64,000 bases of DNA from Zea mays (Eukaryota; Streptophyta; Magnoliopsida; Poales; Poaceae). The notes below the pieces were generated by a model. That model worked only from the letters and a program-made list of their open reading frames with translations, had not been told where the DNA came from and ran no database searches. Positions 33,401 to 47,859 of the stretch are shown piece by piece. The stretch covers positions 1-64,000 of the forward strand of contig NW_023366914.1 of NCBI RefSeq assembly GCF_902167145.1, in the 5' to 3' direction. How positions within the stretch are numbered: the stretch's first letter is position 1; every line of letters begins with the position of its first letter. The position numbers were made by a program, and so were the translations under genes.

Positions 33401-35599
33401 GGCTATTTTCGACAAAAATTAGGGTTGTGTGGCCATTGATCGTCGACCAGAGGCTCATACACCTCACCCCACATATGTTTCCTTGCCATAGATCACATTC
33501 TTGGATTTCTGGTGGAGACCATTTCTTGGTCAAAAATCCGTAGGTGTTAGCCTTAGGTATTATTGAAAATGGTCGTTCATGGCTATTTTCGATAAAAATG
33601 GGGGTTGTGTGGCCATTGATCATTGACCAGACGCTCATACACCTCACCCCACATATGTTTCCTTGCCATAGATCACATTCTTGGATTTCTGGTGGAGACC
33701 ATTTCTTGGTCTAAAATCCGTAGGTGTTAGCCTCTAGTATTATTGAAAATGGTCGCTCATGGCTATTTTCAAGGTCGCTCATGGCTATTTTCATAAAAAA
33801 TGGGGGTTGTGTGGCCATTTATCATCGACTAGAGGCTCATAAACCTCACCCCACATATGTTTCATTGCCATAGATCACATTCTTGGATTTCTGGTGGAGA
33901 CCATTTCTTGGTTAAAAACTCGTACGTGTTAGCCTTCGGTATTATTGAAAATGGTCGTTGATGGCTATTTTCGGCAAAATGGGGGTTGTGTGGCCATTGA
34001 TCATTGATTAGAGGCTCGTACACCTCACCCCACATATGTTTCCTTGCCATAGATCACATTCTTGGATTTCTGGTGGAGACCATTTCTTGGTCAAAAATCC
34101 GTACGTGTTAGCCTTTGGTATTTTTGAAAATGGTCATTCATGGCTATTTTCGACAAAAATGGGGGTTGTGTGGCCATTGATCTTCGACCAGAGGCTCATA
34201 CACCTCACTACACATATGTTTCCTTGCCATAGATCACATTCTTGGATTTATGGTGGAGACCATTTCTTGGTCAAAAATCCGTAGGTGTTAGCCTTCAGTG
34301 TCATTGAAAATGGTCGTTCATGGCTATTTTCGACAAAAATTAGGGTTGTGTGGCCATTGATCGTCGACCAGAGGCTCATACACCTCACCCCACATATGTT
34401 TCTTTGCCATAAATCACATTCTTGGATTATTGGTGGAGACCATTTCTTGGTCAAAAATCCATAGGTGTTAGCCTTCGGTATTATTGAAAATGGTCGTTCA
34501 TGGCTATTTTCGACAAAAATGGGGGTTGTGTGTCCATTGATCATCGACCAGACGCTCATACACCTCACCCCACATATGTTTCCTTGCCATAGATCACATT
34601 CTTGGATTTCTGGTGGAGACCATTTCTTGGTCTAAAATCCGTAGGTGTTAGCCTCTAGTATCATTGAAAATGGTCGCTCATGGCTATTTTCAAGGTCGCA
34701 CATGGCTATTTTCATAAAAAATGGGGGTTGTGTGGCCATTTATCATTGACTAGAGGCTCATAAACCTCACCCCACATATGTTTCCTTGCCATAGATTACA
34801 TTCTTGGATTTCTGGTGGAAGCCATTTCTTGGTTAAAAACTCGTACGTGTTAGCCTTCGGTATTATTGAAAATGGTCATTCATGGCTATTTTCGGCAAAA
34901 TGGGGGTTGTGTGGCCATTGATCGTCGACCAGAGGCTCATACACCTCACCCCACATATGTTTCCTTGTCGTAGATTACATTCTTGGATTTCTGGTGGAGA
35001 CCATTTCTTGGTCTAAAATCCGTAGGTGTTAGCCTCTAGTATTATTGAAAATGGTCGCTCATGGCTATTTTCAAGGTCGCTCATGGCTATTTTCATAAAA
35101 AATGGGGATTGTGTGGCCATTTATCATCGACTAGAGGCTCATAAACCTCACCCCACATATGTTTCCTTGCCATAGATTACATTCTTGGATTTCTGGTGGA
35201 AGCCATTTCTTGGTTAAAAACTCGTACGTGTTAGCCTTCGGTATTATTGAAAATGGTCATTCATGGCTATTTTCGGCAAAATGGGGGTTGTGTGGCCATT
35301 GATCGTCGACCAGAGGCTCATACACCTCACCCCACAAATGTTTCCTTGTCGTAGATCACATTCTTGGATTTCTGGTGGAGACCATTTCTTGGTCAAAAAT
35401 TCGTAGGTGTTAGCCTTCGATATTATTGAAAATGGTCGTTCATGGCTATTTTCGACAAAAATGGGGGTTGTGTGGCCATTGATCATCGACCAGAGGCTCA
35501 TACACCTCACCCCACATATGTTTCCTTGCCATAGATCACATTCTTGGATTTCTGGTGGAGACCATTTCTTGGTCAAAAATCCGTAGGTGTTAGCCTTCG

Positions 35600-38500
35600 G
35601 TATTATTGTAAATGGTCATTCATGGCTATTTTCGACAAAAATGGGGGTTGTGTGGCCATTGATCATCGACCATAGGCTCATACACCTCACCCCACATATG
35701 TTTCCTTGCCATAGATCACATTCTTGGATTTCTGGTGGAGACCATTTCTTGGTCAAAAATCCGTAGGTCTTAGCCTCTAATATTATTGAAAATGGTCGCT
35801 CATGGCTATTTTCATAAAAAAATGGGGGTTGTGTGGCCATTTATCATCGACTAGAGGCTCATAAATCTCACCCCACATATGTTTCCTTGCCATAGATCAC
35901 ATTCTTGGATTTTTGGTGGAGACCATTTCTTGGTCAAAAACTCGTACGTGTTAGCCTTCGGTATTATTGAAAATGGTCGTTCATGGCTATTTTCGGCAAA
36001 ATGGGGGTTGTGTGGCCATTGATCATCGACCAGAGGCTCAGTACACCTCACCCCACATATGTTTCCTTGCCATAGATTACATTCTTGGATTTCTGGTGGA
36101 AACCATTTCTTGGTTAAAAACTCGTACGTGTTAGCCTTCGGTATTATTGAAAATGGTCATTCATGGCTATTTTCGGCAAAATGGGGGTTGTGTGGCCATT
36201 GATCGTCGACCAGAGGCTCATACACCTCACCCCACATATGTTTCCTTGTCGTAGATCACATTCTTGGATTTCTGGTGGAGACCATTTCTTGGTCAAAAAT
36301 CCGTAGGTGTTAGCCTTCGATATTATTGAAAATGGTCGTTCATGGCCATTTTCGACAAAAATGGGGGTTGTGTGGCCATTGATCATCGACTAGAGGCTCA
36401 TACACCTCACCCCACATATGTTTCCTTGCCATAGATCACATTCTTGGATTTCTGGTGGAGACCATTTCTTGGTCAAAAATCCGTAGGTGTTAGCCTTCGG
36501 TATTATTGTAAATGGTCATTCATGGCTATTTTCGACAACAATGTGGGTTGTGTGGCCATTGATCATCGACCAGAAGCTCATACACCTCACCCCACATATG
36601 TTTCCTTGCCATAGATCACATTCTTAGATTTCTGGTGGAGACCATTTCTTGGTCAAAAATCCGTAGGTCTTAGCCTCTAATATTATTGAAAATGGTCGCT
36701 TATGGCTATTTTCATAAAAAATGGGGGTTGTGTGGCCATTTATCATCGACTAGGGGCTCATAAATCTCACCCCTCATATGTTTCCTTGCCATAGATCACA
36801 TTCTTGGATTTTTGGTGGAGACCATTTCTTGGTCAAAAACTCGTACGTGTTAGCCTTCGGTATTATTGAAAATGGTCATTCATGGCTATTTTCGGCAAAA
36901 TGGGGGTTCTGTGGCCATTGATCATCGACCAGAGGCTCGTACACCTCACCCCACATATGTTTCCTTGCCATAGATCACATTCTTGGATTTCTGGTGGAGA
37001 CCATTTCTTGGGCAAAAATCCGAATGTGTTAGCCTTTGGTATTTTTGAAAATGGTCATTCATGGGTATTTTCGACAAAAATGGGGGTTGTGTGGCCATTG
37101 ATCTTTGACCAGAGGCTCATACACCTCACTACACATATGTTTCCTTGCCATAGATCACATTCTTGGATTTATGGTGGAGACCATTTCTTGGTCAAAAATC
37201 CGTAGGTGTTAGCCTTCAGTGTCATTGAAAATGGTCGTTCATGGCTATTTTCGACAAAAAATTAGGGTTGTGTGGCCATTGATCGTCGACCAGAGGCTCA
37301 TACACCTCACCCCACATATGTTTCCGTGCCATAGATCACATTCTTGGATTTCTGGTGGAGACCATTTCTTGGTCAAAAATCTGTAGGTGTTAGCCTTCGG
37401 TATTATTGTAAATGGTCATTCATGGCTATTTTCGACAAAAATGGGGGTTGTGTGGCCATTGATCATCGACCATAGGCTCATACACCTCACCCCACATATG
37501 TTTCCTTGCCATAGATCACATTCTTGGATTTCTGGTGGAGACCATTTCTTGGTCAAAAATCCGTAGGTCTTAGCCTCTAATATTATTGAAAATGGTCGCT
37601 CATGGCTATTTTCATAAAAAAATGGGGGTTGTGTGGCCATTTATAATCGACTAGAGGCTCATAAATCTCACCCCACATATGTTTCCTTGCCATAGATCAC
37701 ATTCTTGGATTTTTGGTGGAGACCATTTCTTGCTCAAAAACTCGTACGTGTTAGCCTTCGGTATTATTGAAAATGGTCGTTCATGGCTATTTTCGGCAAA
37801 ATGGGGGTTGTGTGGCCATTGATCATCGACCAGAGGCTCGTACACCTCACCCCACATAGGTTTCCTTGCCATAGATTACATTCTTGGATTTCTGGTGGAA
37901 ACCATTTCTTGGTTAAAAACTCGTACGTGTTAGCCTTCGGTATTATTGAAAATGGTCATTCATGGCTATTTTCGGCAAAATGGGGGTTGTGTGGCCATTG
38001 ATCGTCGACCAGAGGCTCATACACCTCACCCCACATATGTTTCCTTGTCGTAGATCACATTCTTGGATTTCTGGTGGAGACCATTTCTTGGTCAAAAATC
38101 CGTAGGTGTTAGCCTTCGATATTATTGAAAATGGTCGTTCATGGCCATTTTCGACAAAAATGGGGGTTGTGTGGCCATTGATCATCGACCAGAGGCTCAT
38201 ACACCTCACCCCACATATGTTTCCTTGCCATAGATCACATTCTTGGATTTTTGGTGGAGACCATTTCTTGGTCAAAAATCCGTAGGTGTTAGCCTTCGGT
38301 ATTATTGTAAATGGTCATTCATGGCTATTTTCGACAACAATGTGGGTTGTGTGGCCATTGATCATCGACCAGAGGCTCATACACCTCACCCCACATATGT
38401 TTCCTTGCCATAGATCACATTCTTAGATTTCTGGTGGAGACCATTTCTTGGTGAAAAATCCATAGGTCTTAGCCTCTAATATTATTGAAAATGGTCGCTC

Positions 38501-39060
38501 ATGGCTATTTTCATAAAAAATGGGGGTTGTGTGGCCATTTATCATCGACTAGAGGCTCATAAATCTCACCCCTCATATGTTTCCTTGCCATAGATCACAT
38601 TCTTGGATTTTTGGTGGAGACCATTTCTTGGTCAAAAACTCGTACGTGTTAGCCTTCGGTATTATTGAAAATGGTCATTCATGGCTATTTTCGGCAAAAT
38701 GGGGGTTCTGTGGCCATTGATCATTGACCAGAGGCTCGTACACCTCACCCCACATATGTTTCCTTGCCATAGATCACATTCTTGGATTTCTGGTGGAGAC
38801 CATTTCTTGGGCAAAAATCCGAATGTGTTAGCCTTTGGTATTTTTGAAAATGGTCATTCATGGCTATTTTCGACAAAAATGGGGGTTGTGTGGCCATTGA
38901 TCTTCGACCAGAGGCTCATACACCTCACTACACATATGTTTCCTTGCCATAGATCACATTATTGGATTTATGGTGGAGACTATTTCTTGGTCAAAAATCC
39001 GTAGGTGTTAGCCTTCAGTGTCATTGAAAATGGTCGTTCATGGATATTTTCGACAAAAAA
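35600..39060 (-). repeat. Two copies of a ~1800-bp (10-monomer) higher-order unit
   Basis: Private variants recur 1799-1800 bp apart: 'cgaccataggctc' near 35671 and 37471, 'gacaacaatgtgggttg' near 36535 and 38334, 'tctcacccctcatatg' near 36767 and 38566, and the six-A 'gacaaaaaattaggg' near 37255 and 39050. Copy boundaries are approximate. Most units here lack the 22-bp insertion even where the flanking 'cataaaaaa' subtype occurs. Confidence 0.8.
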
Positions 39061-42000
39061 TTAGGGTTGTGTGGCCATTGATCGTCGACCAGAGGCTCAT
39101 ACACCTCACCCCACATATGTTTCCTTGCCATAGATCACATTCTTGGATTTCTGGTGGAGATCATTTCTTGGTCAAAAATCCGTAGGTGTTAGCCTTCGGT
39201 ATTATTGAAAATGGTCGTTCATGGCCATTTTCGACAAAAATGGGGGTTGTGTGGCCATTGATCATCGACCAGACGCTCATACACCTGACCCCACATATGT
39301 TTCCTTGCCATAGATCACATTCTTGGATTTCTAGTGGAGACCATTTCTTGGTCTAAAATCCGTAGGTGTTAGCCTCTAGTATTATTGAAAATGGTCGCTC
39401 ATGGCTATTTTCAAGGTCGCTCATGGCTATTTTCATAAAAAATGGGGGTTGTGTGGCCATTTATGATCGACTAGAGGCTCATAAACCTCACCCCACATAT
39501 GTTTCCTTGCCATAGATCACATTCTTGGATTTCTGGTGGAGACCATTTCTTGGTTAAAAACTCGTACGTGTTAGCCTTCGGTATTATTGAAAATGGTCGT
39601 TCATGGCTATTTTCGGCAAAATGGGGGTTGTGTGGCCATTGATCATCGACCAGAGGCTCGTACACCTCACCCCACATATGTTTCCTTGCCATAGATCACA
39701 TTATTGGATTTCTGGTGGAGACCATTTCTTGGTCAAAAATCCGTACGTGTTAGCCTTTGGTATTTTTGAAAATGGTCATTCATGGCTATTTTCGACAAAA
39801 ATGGGGGTTGTGTGGCCATTGATCTTCGACCAAAGGCTCATACACCTCACTACACATATGTTTCCTTGCCATAGATCACATTCTTGGATTTATGGTGGAG
39901 ACCATTTCTTGGTCAAAAATCCGTAGGTGTTAGCCTTCAGTGTCATTGAAAATGGTCGTTCATGGCTATTTTCGATAAAAATTAGGGTTGTGTGTCCATT
40001 GATCGTCGACCAGAGGCTCATACACCTCACCCCACATATGTTTCCTTGCCATAGATCACATTCTTGGATTTCTGGTGGAGACCATTTCTTGGTCAAAAAT
40101 CCGTAGGTGTTAGGCTTCGGTATTATTGTAAATGGTCATTCATGGCTATTTTCGACAAAAATGGGGGTTGTGTGGCCATTGATCATCGACCAGACGCTCA
40201 TACACCTCACCCCACATATGTTTCCTTGCCATAGATCACATTCTTGGATTTCTGGTGGAGACCATTTCTTGGTCAAAAACTCGTACGTGTTAGCCTTCGG
40301 TATTATTGAAAATGGTCGTTCATGGCTATTTTCGGCAAAATGGGGGTTCTGTGGCCATTGATCATCGACCAGAGGCTCGTACACCTCACCCCACATATGT
40401 TTCCTTTCCATAGATCACATTTTTGGATTTCTGGTGGAGACCATTTCTTGGTCAAAAATCTGTAGGTGTTAGCCTTCGGTATTATTGTAAATGGTCATTC
40501 ATGGCTATTTTCGACAAAAATGGGGGTTGTGTGGCCATTGATCATCGACCAGACGCTCATACACCTCACCCCACATATGTTTCCTTGCCATAGATCACAT
40601 TCTTGGATTTCTGGTGGAGACCATTTCTTGGTCAAAAATCCGTAGGTGTTAGCCTTCGTTATTATTGAAAATGGTCGTTCATGGCTATTTTCGACAAAAA
40701 TGGGGGTTGTGTGGCCATTGATCATCGACCAGAGGCTCATACACCTCACCCCACATATGTTTCCTTGCCATAGATCACATTCTTGGATTTCTGGTGGAGA
40801 CCATTTCTTGGTCAAAAATCCGTAGGTGTTAGCCTTCGGTATTATTGAAAATGGTCGTTCATGGCTATTTTCGACAAAAATGGGGGTTGTGTGGCCATTG
40901 ATCATCGACCAGACGCTCATACACCTCACCCCACATATGTTTCCTTGCCATAGATCACATTCTTGGATTTCTGGTGGAGACCATTTCTTGGTCTAAAATC
41001 CATAGGTGTTAGCCTCTAGTATTATTGAAAATGGTCGCTCATGGCTATTTTCAAGGTCGCTCATGGCTATTTTCATAAAAAATGGGGGTTGTGTGGCCAT
41101 TTATCATCGACTAGAGGCTCATAAACCTCGCCCCACATATGTTTCCTTGCCATAGATCACATTCTTGGATTTCTGGTGGAGACCATTTCTTGGTTAAAAA
41201 CTCGTACGTGTTAGCCTTCGGTATTATTGAAAATGGTCGTTCATGGCTATTTTCGGCAAAATGGGGGTTGTGTGGCCATTCATTATCGACCAGAGGCTCG
41301 TACACCTCACCCCACATATGTTTCCTTTCCATAGATCACATTCTTGGATTTCTGGTGGAGACCATTTCTTGGTCAAAAATCCGTACGTGTTAGCCTTTGG
41401 TATTTTTGAAAATGGTCATTCATGGCTATTTTCGACAAAAATGGGGGTTGTGTGGCCATTGATCTTCGACCAGAGGCTCATACACCTCACTACACATATG
41501 TTTCCTTGCCATAGATCACATTCTTGGATTTATGGTGGAGACCATTTCTTGGTCAAAAATCCGTAGGTGTTAGCCTTCAGTGTCATTGAAAATGGTCGTT
41601 CATGGATATTTTCGACAAAAAATTAGGGTTGTGTGGCCATTGATCGTCTAACCAGAGGCTCATACACCTCACCCCACATATGTTTCCTTGCCATAGATCA
41701 CATTCTTGGATTTCTGGTGGAGATCATTTCTTGGTCAAAAATCCGTAGGTGTTAGCCTTCGGTATTATTGAAAATGGTCGTTCATGGCTATTTTCGACAA
41801 AAATGGGGGTTGTGTGGCCATTGATCATCGACCAGACGCTCATACACCTCACCCCACATATGTTTCCTTGCCATAGATCACATTCTTGGATTTCTAGTGG
41901 AGACCATTTCTTGGTCTAAAATCCGTAGGTGTTAGCCTCTAGTATTATTGAAAATGGTCGCTCATGGCTATTTTCAAGGTCGCTCATGGCTATTTTCATA

Positions 42001-44540
42001 AAAAATGGGGGTTGTGTGGCCATTTATCATCGACTAGAGGCTCATAAACCTCACCCCACATATGTTTCCCTTGCCATAGATCACATTCTTGGATTTCTGG
42101 TGGAGACCATTTCTTGGTTAAAAACTCGTACGTGTTAGCCTTCGGTATTATTGAAAATGGTCGTTCATGGCTATTTTCGGCAAAATGGGGGTTGTGTGGC
42201 CATTGATCATCGACCAGAGGCTCGTACACCTCACCCCACATATGTTTCCTTGCCATAGATCACATTATTGGATTTCTGGTGGAGACCATTTCTTGGTCAA
42301 AAATCCGTACGTGTTAGCCTTTGGTATTTTTGAAAATGGTCATTCATGGCTATTTTCGACAAAAATGGGGGTTGTGTGGCCATTGATCTTCGACCAGAGG
42401 CTCATACACCTCACTACACATATGTTTCCTTGCCATAGATCACATTCTTGGATTTATGGTGGAGACCATTTCTTGGTCAAAAATCCTGTAGGTGTTAGCC
42501 TTCAGTGTCATTGAAAATGGTCTTTCATGGCTATTTTCGATAAAAATTAGGGTTGTGTGGCCATTGATCGTCGACCAGAGGCTCATACACCTCACCCCAC
42601 ATATGTTTCCTTGCCATAGATCACATTCTTGGATTTCTGGTGGAGACCATTTCTTGGTCAAAAATCCGTAGGTGTTAGCCTTCGGTATTATTGTAAATGG
42701 TCATTCATGGCTATTTTCGACAAAAATGGGGGTTGTGTGGCCATTGATCATCGACCAGATGCTCATACACCTCACCCCACATATGTTTCCTTGCCATAGA
42801 TCACATTCTTGGATTTCTGGTGGAGACCATTTCTTGGTCAAAAACTCGTACGTGTTAGCCTTCGGTATTATTGAAAATGGTCGTTCATGGCTATTTTCGG
42901 CAAAATGGGGGTTCTGTGGCCATTGATCATCGACCAGAGGCTCGTACACCTCACCCCACATATGTTTCCTTTCCATAGATCACATTTTTGGATTTCTGGT
43001 GGAGACCATTTCTTGGTCAAAAATCCATAGGTGTTAGCCTTCGGTATTATTGTAAATGGTCATTCATGGCTATTTTCGACAAAAATGGGGGTTGTGTGGC
43101 CATTGATCATCGACCAGACGCTCATACACCTCACCCCACATATGTTTCCTTGCCATAGATCACATTCTTGGATTTCTGGTGGAGACCATTTCTTGGTCAA
43201 AAATCCGTAGGTGTTAGCCTTCGTTATTATTGAAAATGGTCGTTCATGGCTATTTTCGACAAAAATGGGGGTTGTGTGGCCATTGATCATCGACCAGAGG
43301 CTCATACACCTCACCCCACATATGTTTCCTTGCCATAGATCACATTCTTGGATTTCTGGTGGAGACCATTTCTTGGTCAAAAATCCGTAGGTGTTAGCCT
43401 TCGGTATTATTGAAAATGGTCGTTCATGGCTATTTTCGACAAAAATGGGGGTTGTGTGGCCATTGATCATCGACCATACGCTCATACACCTCACCCCACA
43501 TATGTTTCCTTGCCGTAGATCACATTCTTGGATTTCTGGTGGAGACCATTTCTTGGTCTAAAATCCATAGGTGTTAGCCTCTAGTATTATTGAAAATGGT
43601 CGCTCATGGCTATTTTCAAGGTCGCTCATGGCTATTTTCATAAAAAATGCGGGTTGTGTGGCCATTTATCATCGACTAGAGGCTCATAAACCTCGCCCCA
43701 CATATGTTTCCTTGCCATAGATCACATTCTTGGATTTCTGGTGGAGACCATTTCTTGGTTAAAAACTCGTACGTGTTAGCCTTCGGTATTATTGAAAATG
43801 GTCGTTCATGGCTATTTTCGGCAAAATGGGGGTTGTGTGGCCATTCATTATCGACCAGAGGCTCGTACACCTCACCCCACATATGTTTCCTTTCCATAGA
43901 TCACATTCTTGGATTTCTGGTGGAGACCATTTCTTGGTCAAAAATCCGTACGTGTTAGCCTTTGGCATTTTTGAAAATGGTCATTCATGGCTATTTTCGA
44001 CAAAAATGGGGGTTGTGTGGCCATTGATCTTCGACCAGAGGCTCATACACCTCACTACACATATGTTTCCTTGCCATAGATCACATTCTTGGATTTATGG
44101 TGGAGACCATTTCTTGGTCAAAAATCCGTAGGTGTTAGCCTTCAGTGTCATTGAAAATGGTCGTTCATGGCTATTTTCGACAAAAATTAGGGTTGTGTGG
44201 CCATTGATCGTCGACCAGAGGCTCATACACCTCACCCCACATATGTTTCCTTGCCATAGATCACATTCTTGGATTTCTGGTGGAGACCATTTCTTGGTCA
44301 AAAATCCGTAGGTGTTAGCCTTCGGTATTATTGAAAATGGTCGTTCATGGCTATTTTCGACAAAAATGGGGGTTGTGTGGCCATTGATCATCGACCAGAC
44401 GCTCATACACCTCACCCCACATATGTTTCCTTGCCATAGATCACATTCTTGGATTTCTGGTGGAGACCATTTCTTGGTCTAAAATCCGTAGGTGTTATCC
44501 TCTAGTATTATTGAAAATGGTCGCTCATGGCTATTTTCAA
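39040..44540 (-). repeat. Two copies of a ~2565-bp (14-monomer) higher-order unit
   Basis: Markers of the 202-bp variant at 39412, 41052, 41975, 43617 and 44538 give alternating spacings of 1640, 923, 1642 and 921. Shared private variants lie 2565 bp apart: 'aaacctcgccccac' (41126 and 43691), 'cttcgttattattg' (about 40656 and 43221), 'cattcattatcgacc' (about 41277 and 43842) and 'tttcctttccatag' (about 40400 and 42965). A third partial copy, about 544 bp shorter, follows: 'cctcgccccac' recurs at 45712. Confidence 0.85.
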
Positions 44541-45637
44541 GGTCGCTCATGGCTATTTTCATAAAAAATGGGGGTTGTGTGGCCATTTATCATCGACTAG
44601 AGGCTCATAAACCTCACCCCACATATGTTTCCTTGCCATAGATTACATTCTTGGATTTCTGGTGGAAACCATTTCTTGGTTAAAAACTCGTACGTGTTAG
44701 CCTTCGGTATTATTGAAAATGGTCATTCATGGCTATTTTCGGCAAAATGGGGGTTGTGTGGCCATTGATCATCAACCAGAGGCTCGTACACCTCACCCCA
44801 CATATGTTTCCTTGCCATAGATCACATTCTTGGATTTTTGGTGCAGACCATTTCTTGGTCAAAAACTCGTACGTGTTAGCCTTCGGTATTATTGAAAATG
44901 GTCGTTCATGGCTATTTTCGGCAAAATGGGGGTTCTGTGGCCATTGATCATCGACCAGAGGCTCGTACACCTCACCCCACATATGTTTCCTTTCCATAGA
45001 TCACATTCTTGGATTTCTGGTGGAGACCATTTCTTGGTCAAAAATCCGTAGGTGTTAGCCTTCGGTATTATTGTAAATGGTCATTCATGGCTATTTTCGA
45101 CAAAAATGGGGGTTGTGTGGCCATTGATCATCGACCAGACGCTCATACACCTCACCCCACATATGTTTCCTTGCCATAGATCACATTCTTGGATTTCTGG
45201 TGGAGACCATTTCTTGGTCAAAAATCCGTAGGTGTTAGCCTTCGGTATTATTGAAAATGGTCGTTCATGGCTATTTTCGACAAAAATGGGGGTTGTGTGG
45301 CCATTGATCATCGACCAGAGGCTCATACACCTCACCCCACATATGTTTCCTTGCCATAGATCACATTCTTGGATTTCTGGTGGAGACCATTTCTTGGTCA
45401 AAAATCCGTAGGTGTTAGCCTTCGGTATTATTGAAAATGGTCGTTCATGGCTATTTTCGATAAAAATGGGGGTTGTGTGGCCATTGATCATCGACCATAC
45501 GCTCATACACCTCACCCCACATATGTTTCCTTGCCGTAGATCACATTCTTGGATTTCTGGTGGAGACCATTTCTTGGTCTAAAATCCATAGGTGTTAGCC
45601 TCTAGTATTATTGAAAATGGTTGCTCATGGCTATTTT

Positions 45638-47859
45638 CAAGGTCGCTCATGGCTATTTTCATAAAAAATGGGGGTTGTGTGGCCATTTATCATCGACTAG
45701 AGGCTCATAAACCTCGCCCCACATATGTTTCCTTGCCATAGATCACATTCTTGGATTTCTGGTGGAGACCATTTCTTGGTTAAAAACTCGTACGTGTTAG
45801 CCTTCGGTATTATTGAAAATGGTCGTTCATGGCTATTTTCGGCAAAATGGGGGTTGTGTGGCCATTGATCTTCGACCAGAGGCTCATACACCTCACTACA
45901 CATATGTTTCCTTGCCATAGATCACATTCTTGGATTTATGGTGGAGACCATTTCTTGGTCAAAAATCCGTAGGTGTTAGCCTTCAGTGTCATTGAAAATG
46001 GTCGTTCATGGCTATTTTCGACAAAAATAGGGGTTGTATGGCCATTGATCATCGACTAGAGGCTCATACACCTCACCCCACATATGTTTCCTTGCCATAG
46101 ATCACATTCTTGGATTTCTGGTGGAGACCATTTCTTGGTCAAAAATCCGTAGGTGTTAGCCTTCGGTATTATTGAAAATGGTCGTTCATGGCTATTTTCG
46201 ACAAAAATGGGGGTTGTGTGGCCATTGATCATCGACCAGACGCTCATACACCTCACCCCACATATGTTTCCTTGCCATAGATCACATTCTTGGATTTCTG
46301 GTGGAGACCATTTCTTGTTCTAAAATCCGTAGGTGTTAGCCTCTAGTATTATTGAAAATGGTCGCTCATGGCTATTTTCAAGGTCGCTCATGGCTATTTT
46401 CATAAAAAATGGGGGTTGTGTGGCCATTTATCATCGACTAGAGGCTCATAAACCTCACCCCACATATGTTTCCTTGCCATAGATTACATTCTTGGATTTC
46501 TGGTGGAAACCATTTCTTGGTTAAAAACTCGTACGTGTTAGCCTTCGGTATTATTGAAAATGGTCATTCATGGCTATTTTCGGCAAAATGGGGGTTGTGT
46601 GGCCATTGATCATCAACCAGAGGCTCGTACACCTCACCCCACATATGTTTCCTTGCCATAGATCACATTCTTGGATTTCTGGTGGAGACCATTTCTTGGT
46701 TAAAAATCCGTACGTGTTAGCCTTTGGTATTTTTGAAAATGGTCATTCATGGCTATTTTCGACAAAAATGGGGGTTGTGTGGCCATTGATCATCGACTAG
46801 AGGCTCATACACCTCACCCCACATATGTTTCCTTGCCATAGATCACATTCTTGGATTTCTGGTGCAGACATTTCTTGGTCAAAAATCCGTAGGTGTTAGC
46901 CTTCGGTATTATTGAAAATGGTCGTTCATGGCTATTTTCGACAAAAATGGGGGTTGTGTGGCCATTGATCATCGACCAGACGCTCATACACCTCACCCCA
47001 CATATGTTTCCTTGCCATAGATCACATTCTTGGATTTCTGGTGGAGACCATTTCTTGGTCTAAAATCCGTAGGTGTTAGCCTCTAGTATTATTGAAAATG
47101 GTCGCTCATGGCTATTTTCAAGGTCGCTCATGGTTATTTTCATAAAAAATGGGGGTTGTGTGGCCATTTATCATCGACTAGAGGCTCATAAACCTCACCC
47201 CACATATATTTCCTTGCCATAGATTACATTCTTGGATTTCTGGTGGAAACCATTTCTTGGTTAAAAACTCGTACGTGTTAGCCTTCGGTATTATTGAAAA
47301 TGGTCATTCATGGCTATTTTCGGCAAAATGGGGGTTGTGTGGCCATTGATCATCGACCAGAGGCTCATACACCTCACCCCACATATGTTTCCTTGCCATA
47401 GATCACATTCTTGGATTTCTGGTGGAGACCATTTCTTGGTCAAAAATCCGTAGGTGTTAGCCTTCGATATTATTGAAAATGGTCGTTCATGGCTATTTTC
47501 GACAAAAATGGGGGTTGTGTGGCCATTGATCATCGACTAGAGGCTCATACACCTCACCCCACATATGTTTCCTTGCCATACATCACATTCTTGGATTTCT
47601 GGTGGAGACCATTTCTTGGTTAAAAATCCGTAGGTGTTAGCCTTCGGTATTATTGAAAATGGTCGTTCATGGCTATTTTCGAAAAAAATGGGGGTGTGTG
47701 GCCATTGATCATCGACCAGATGCTCATACACCTCACCCCACATATGTTTCCTTGCCATAGATCACATTCTTGGATTTCTGGTGGTGACCATTTCTTGGTC
47801 TAAAATCCGTAGGTCTTAGCCTCTAGTATTATTGAAAATGGTCGCTCATGGCTATTTTC
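45638..47859 (-). repeat. Three copies of a 740-bp (4-monomer) higher-order unit
   Basis: The 22-bp insertion markers at 45638, 46379, 47119 and 47859 are spaced 741, 740 and 740 bp. Each unit is one 202-bp monomer plus three monomers of 179-180 bp. Confidence 0.75.
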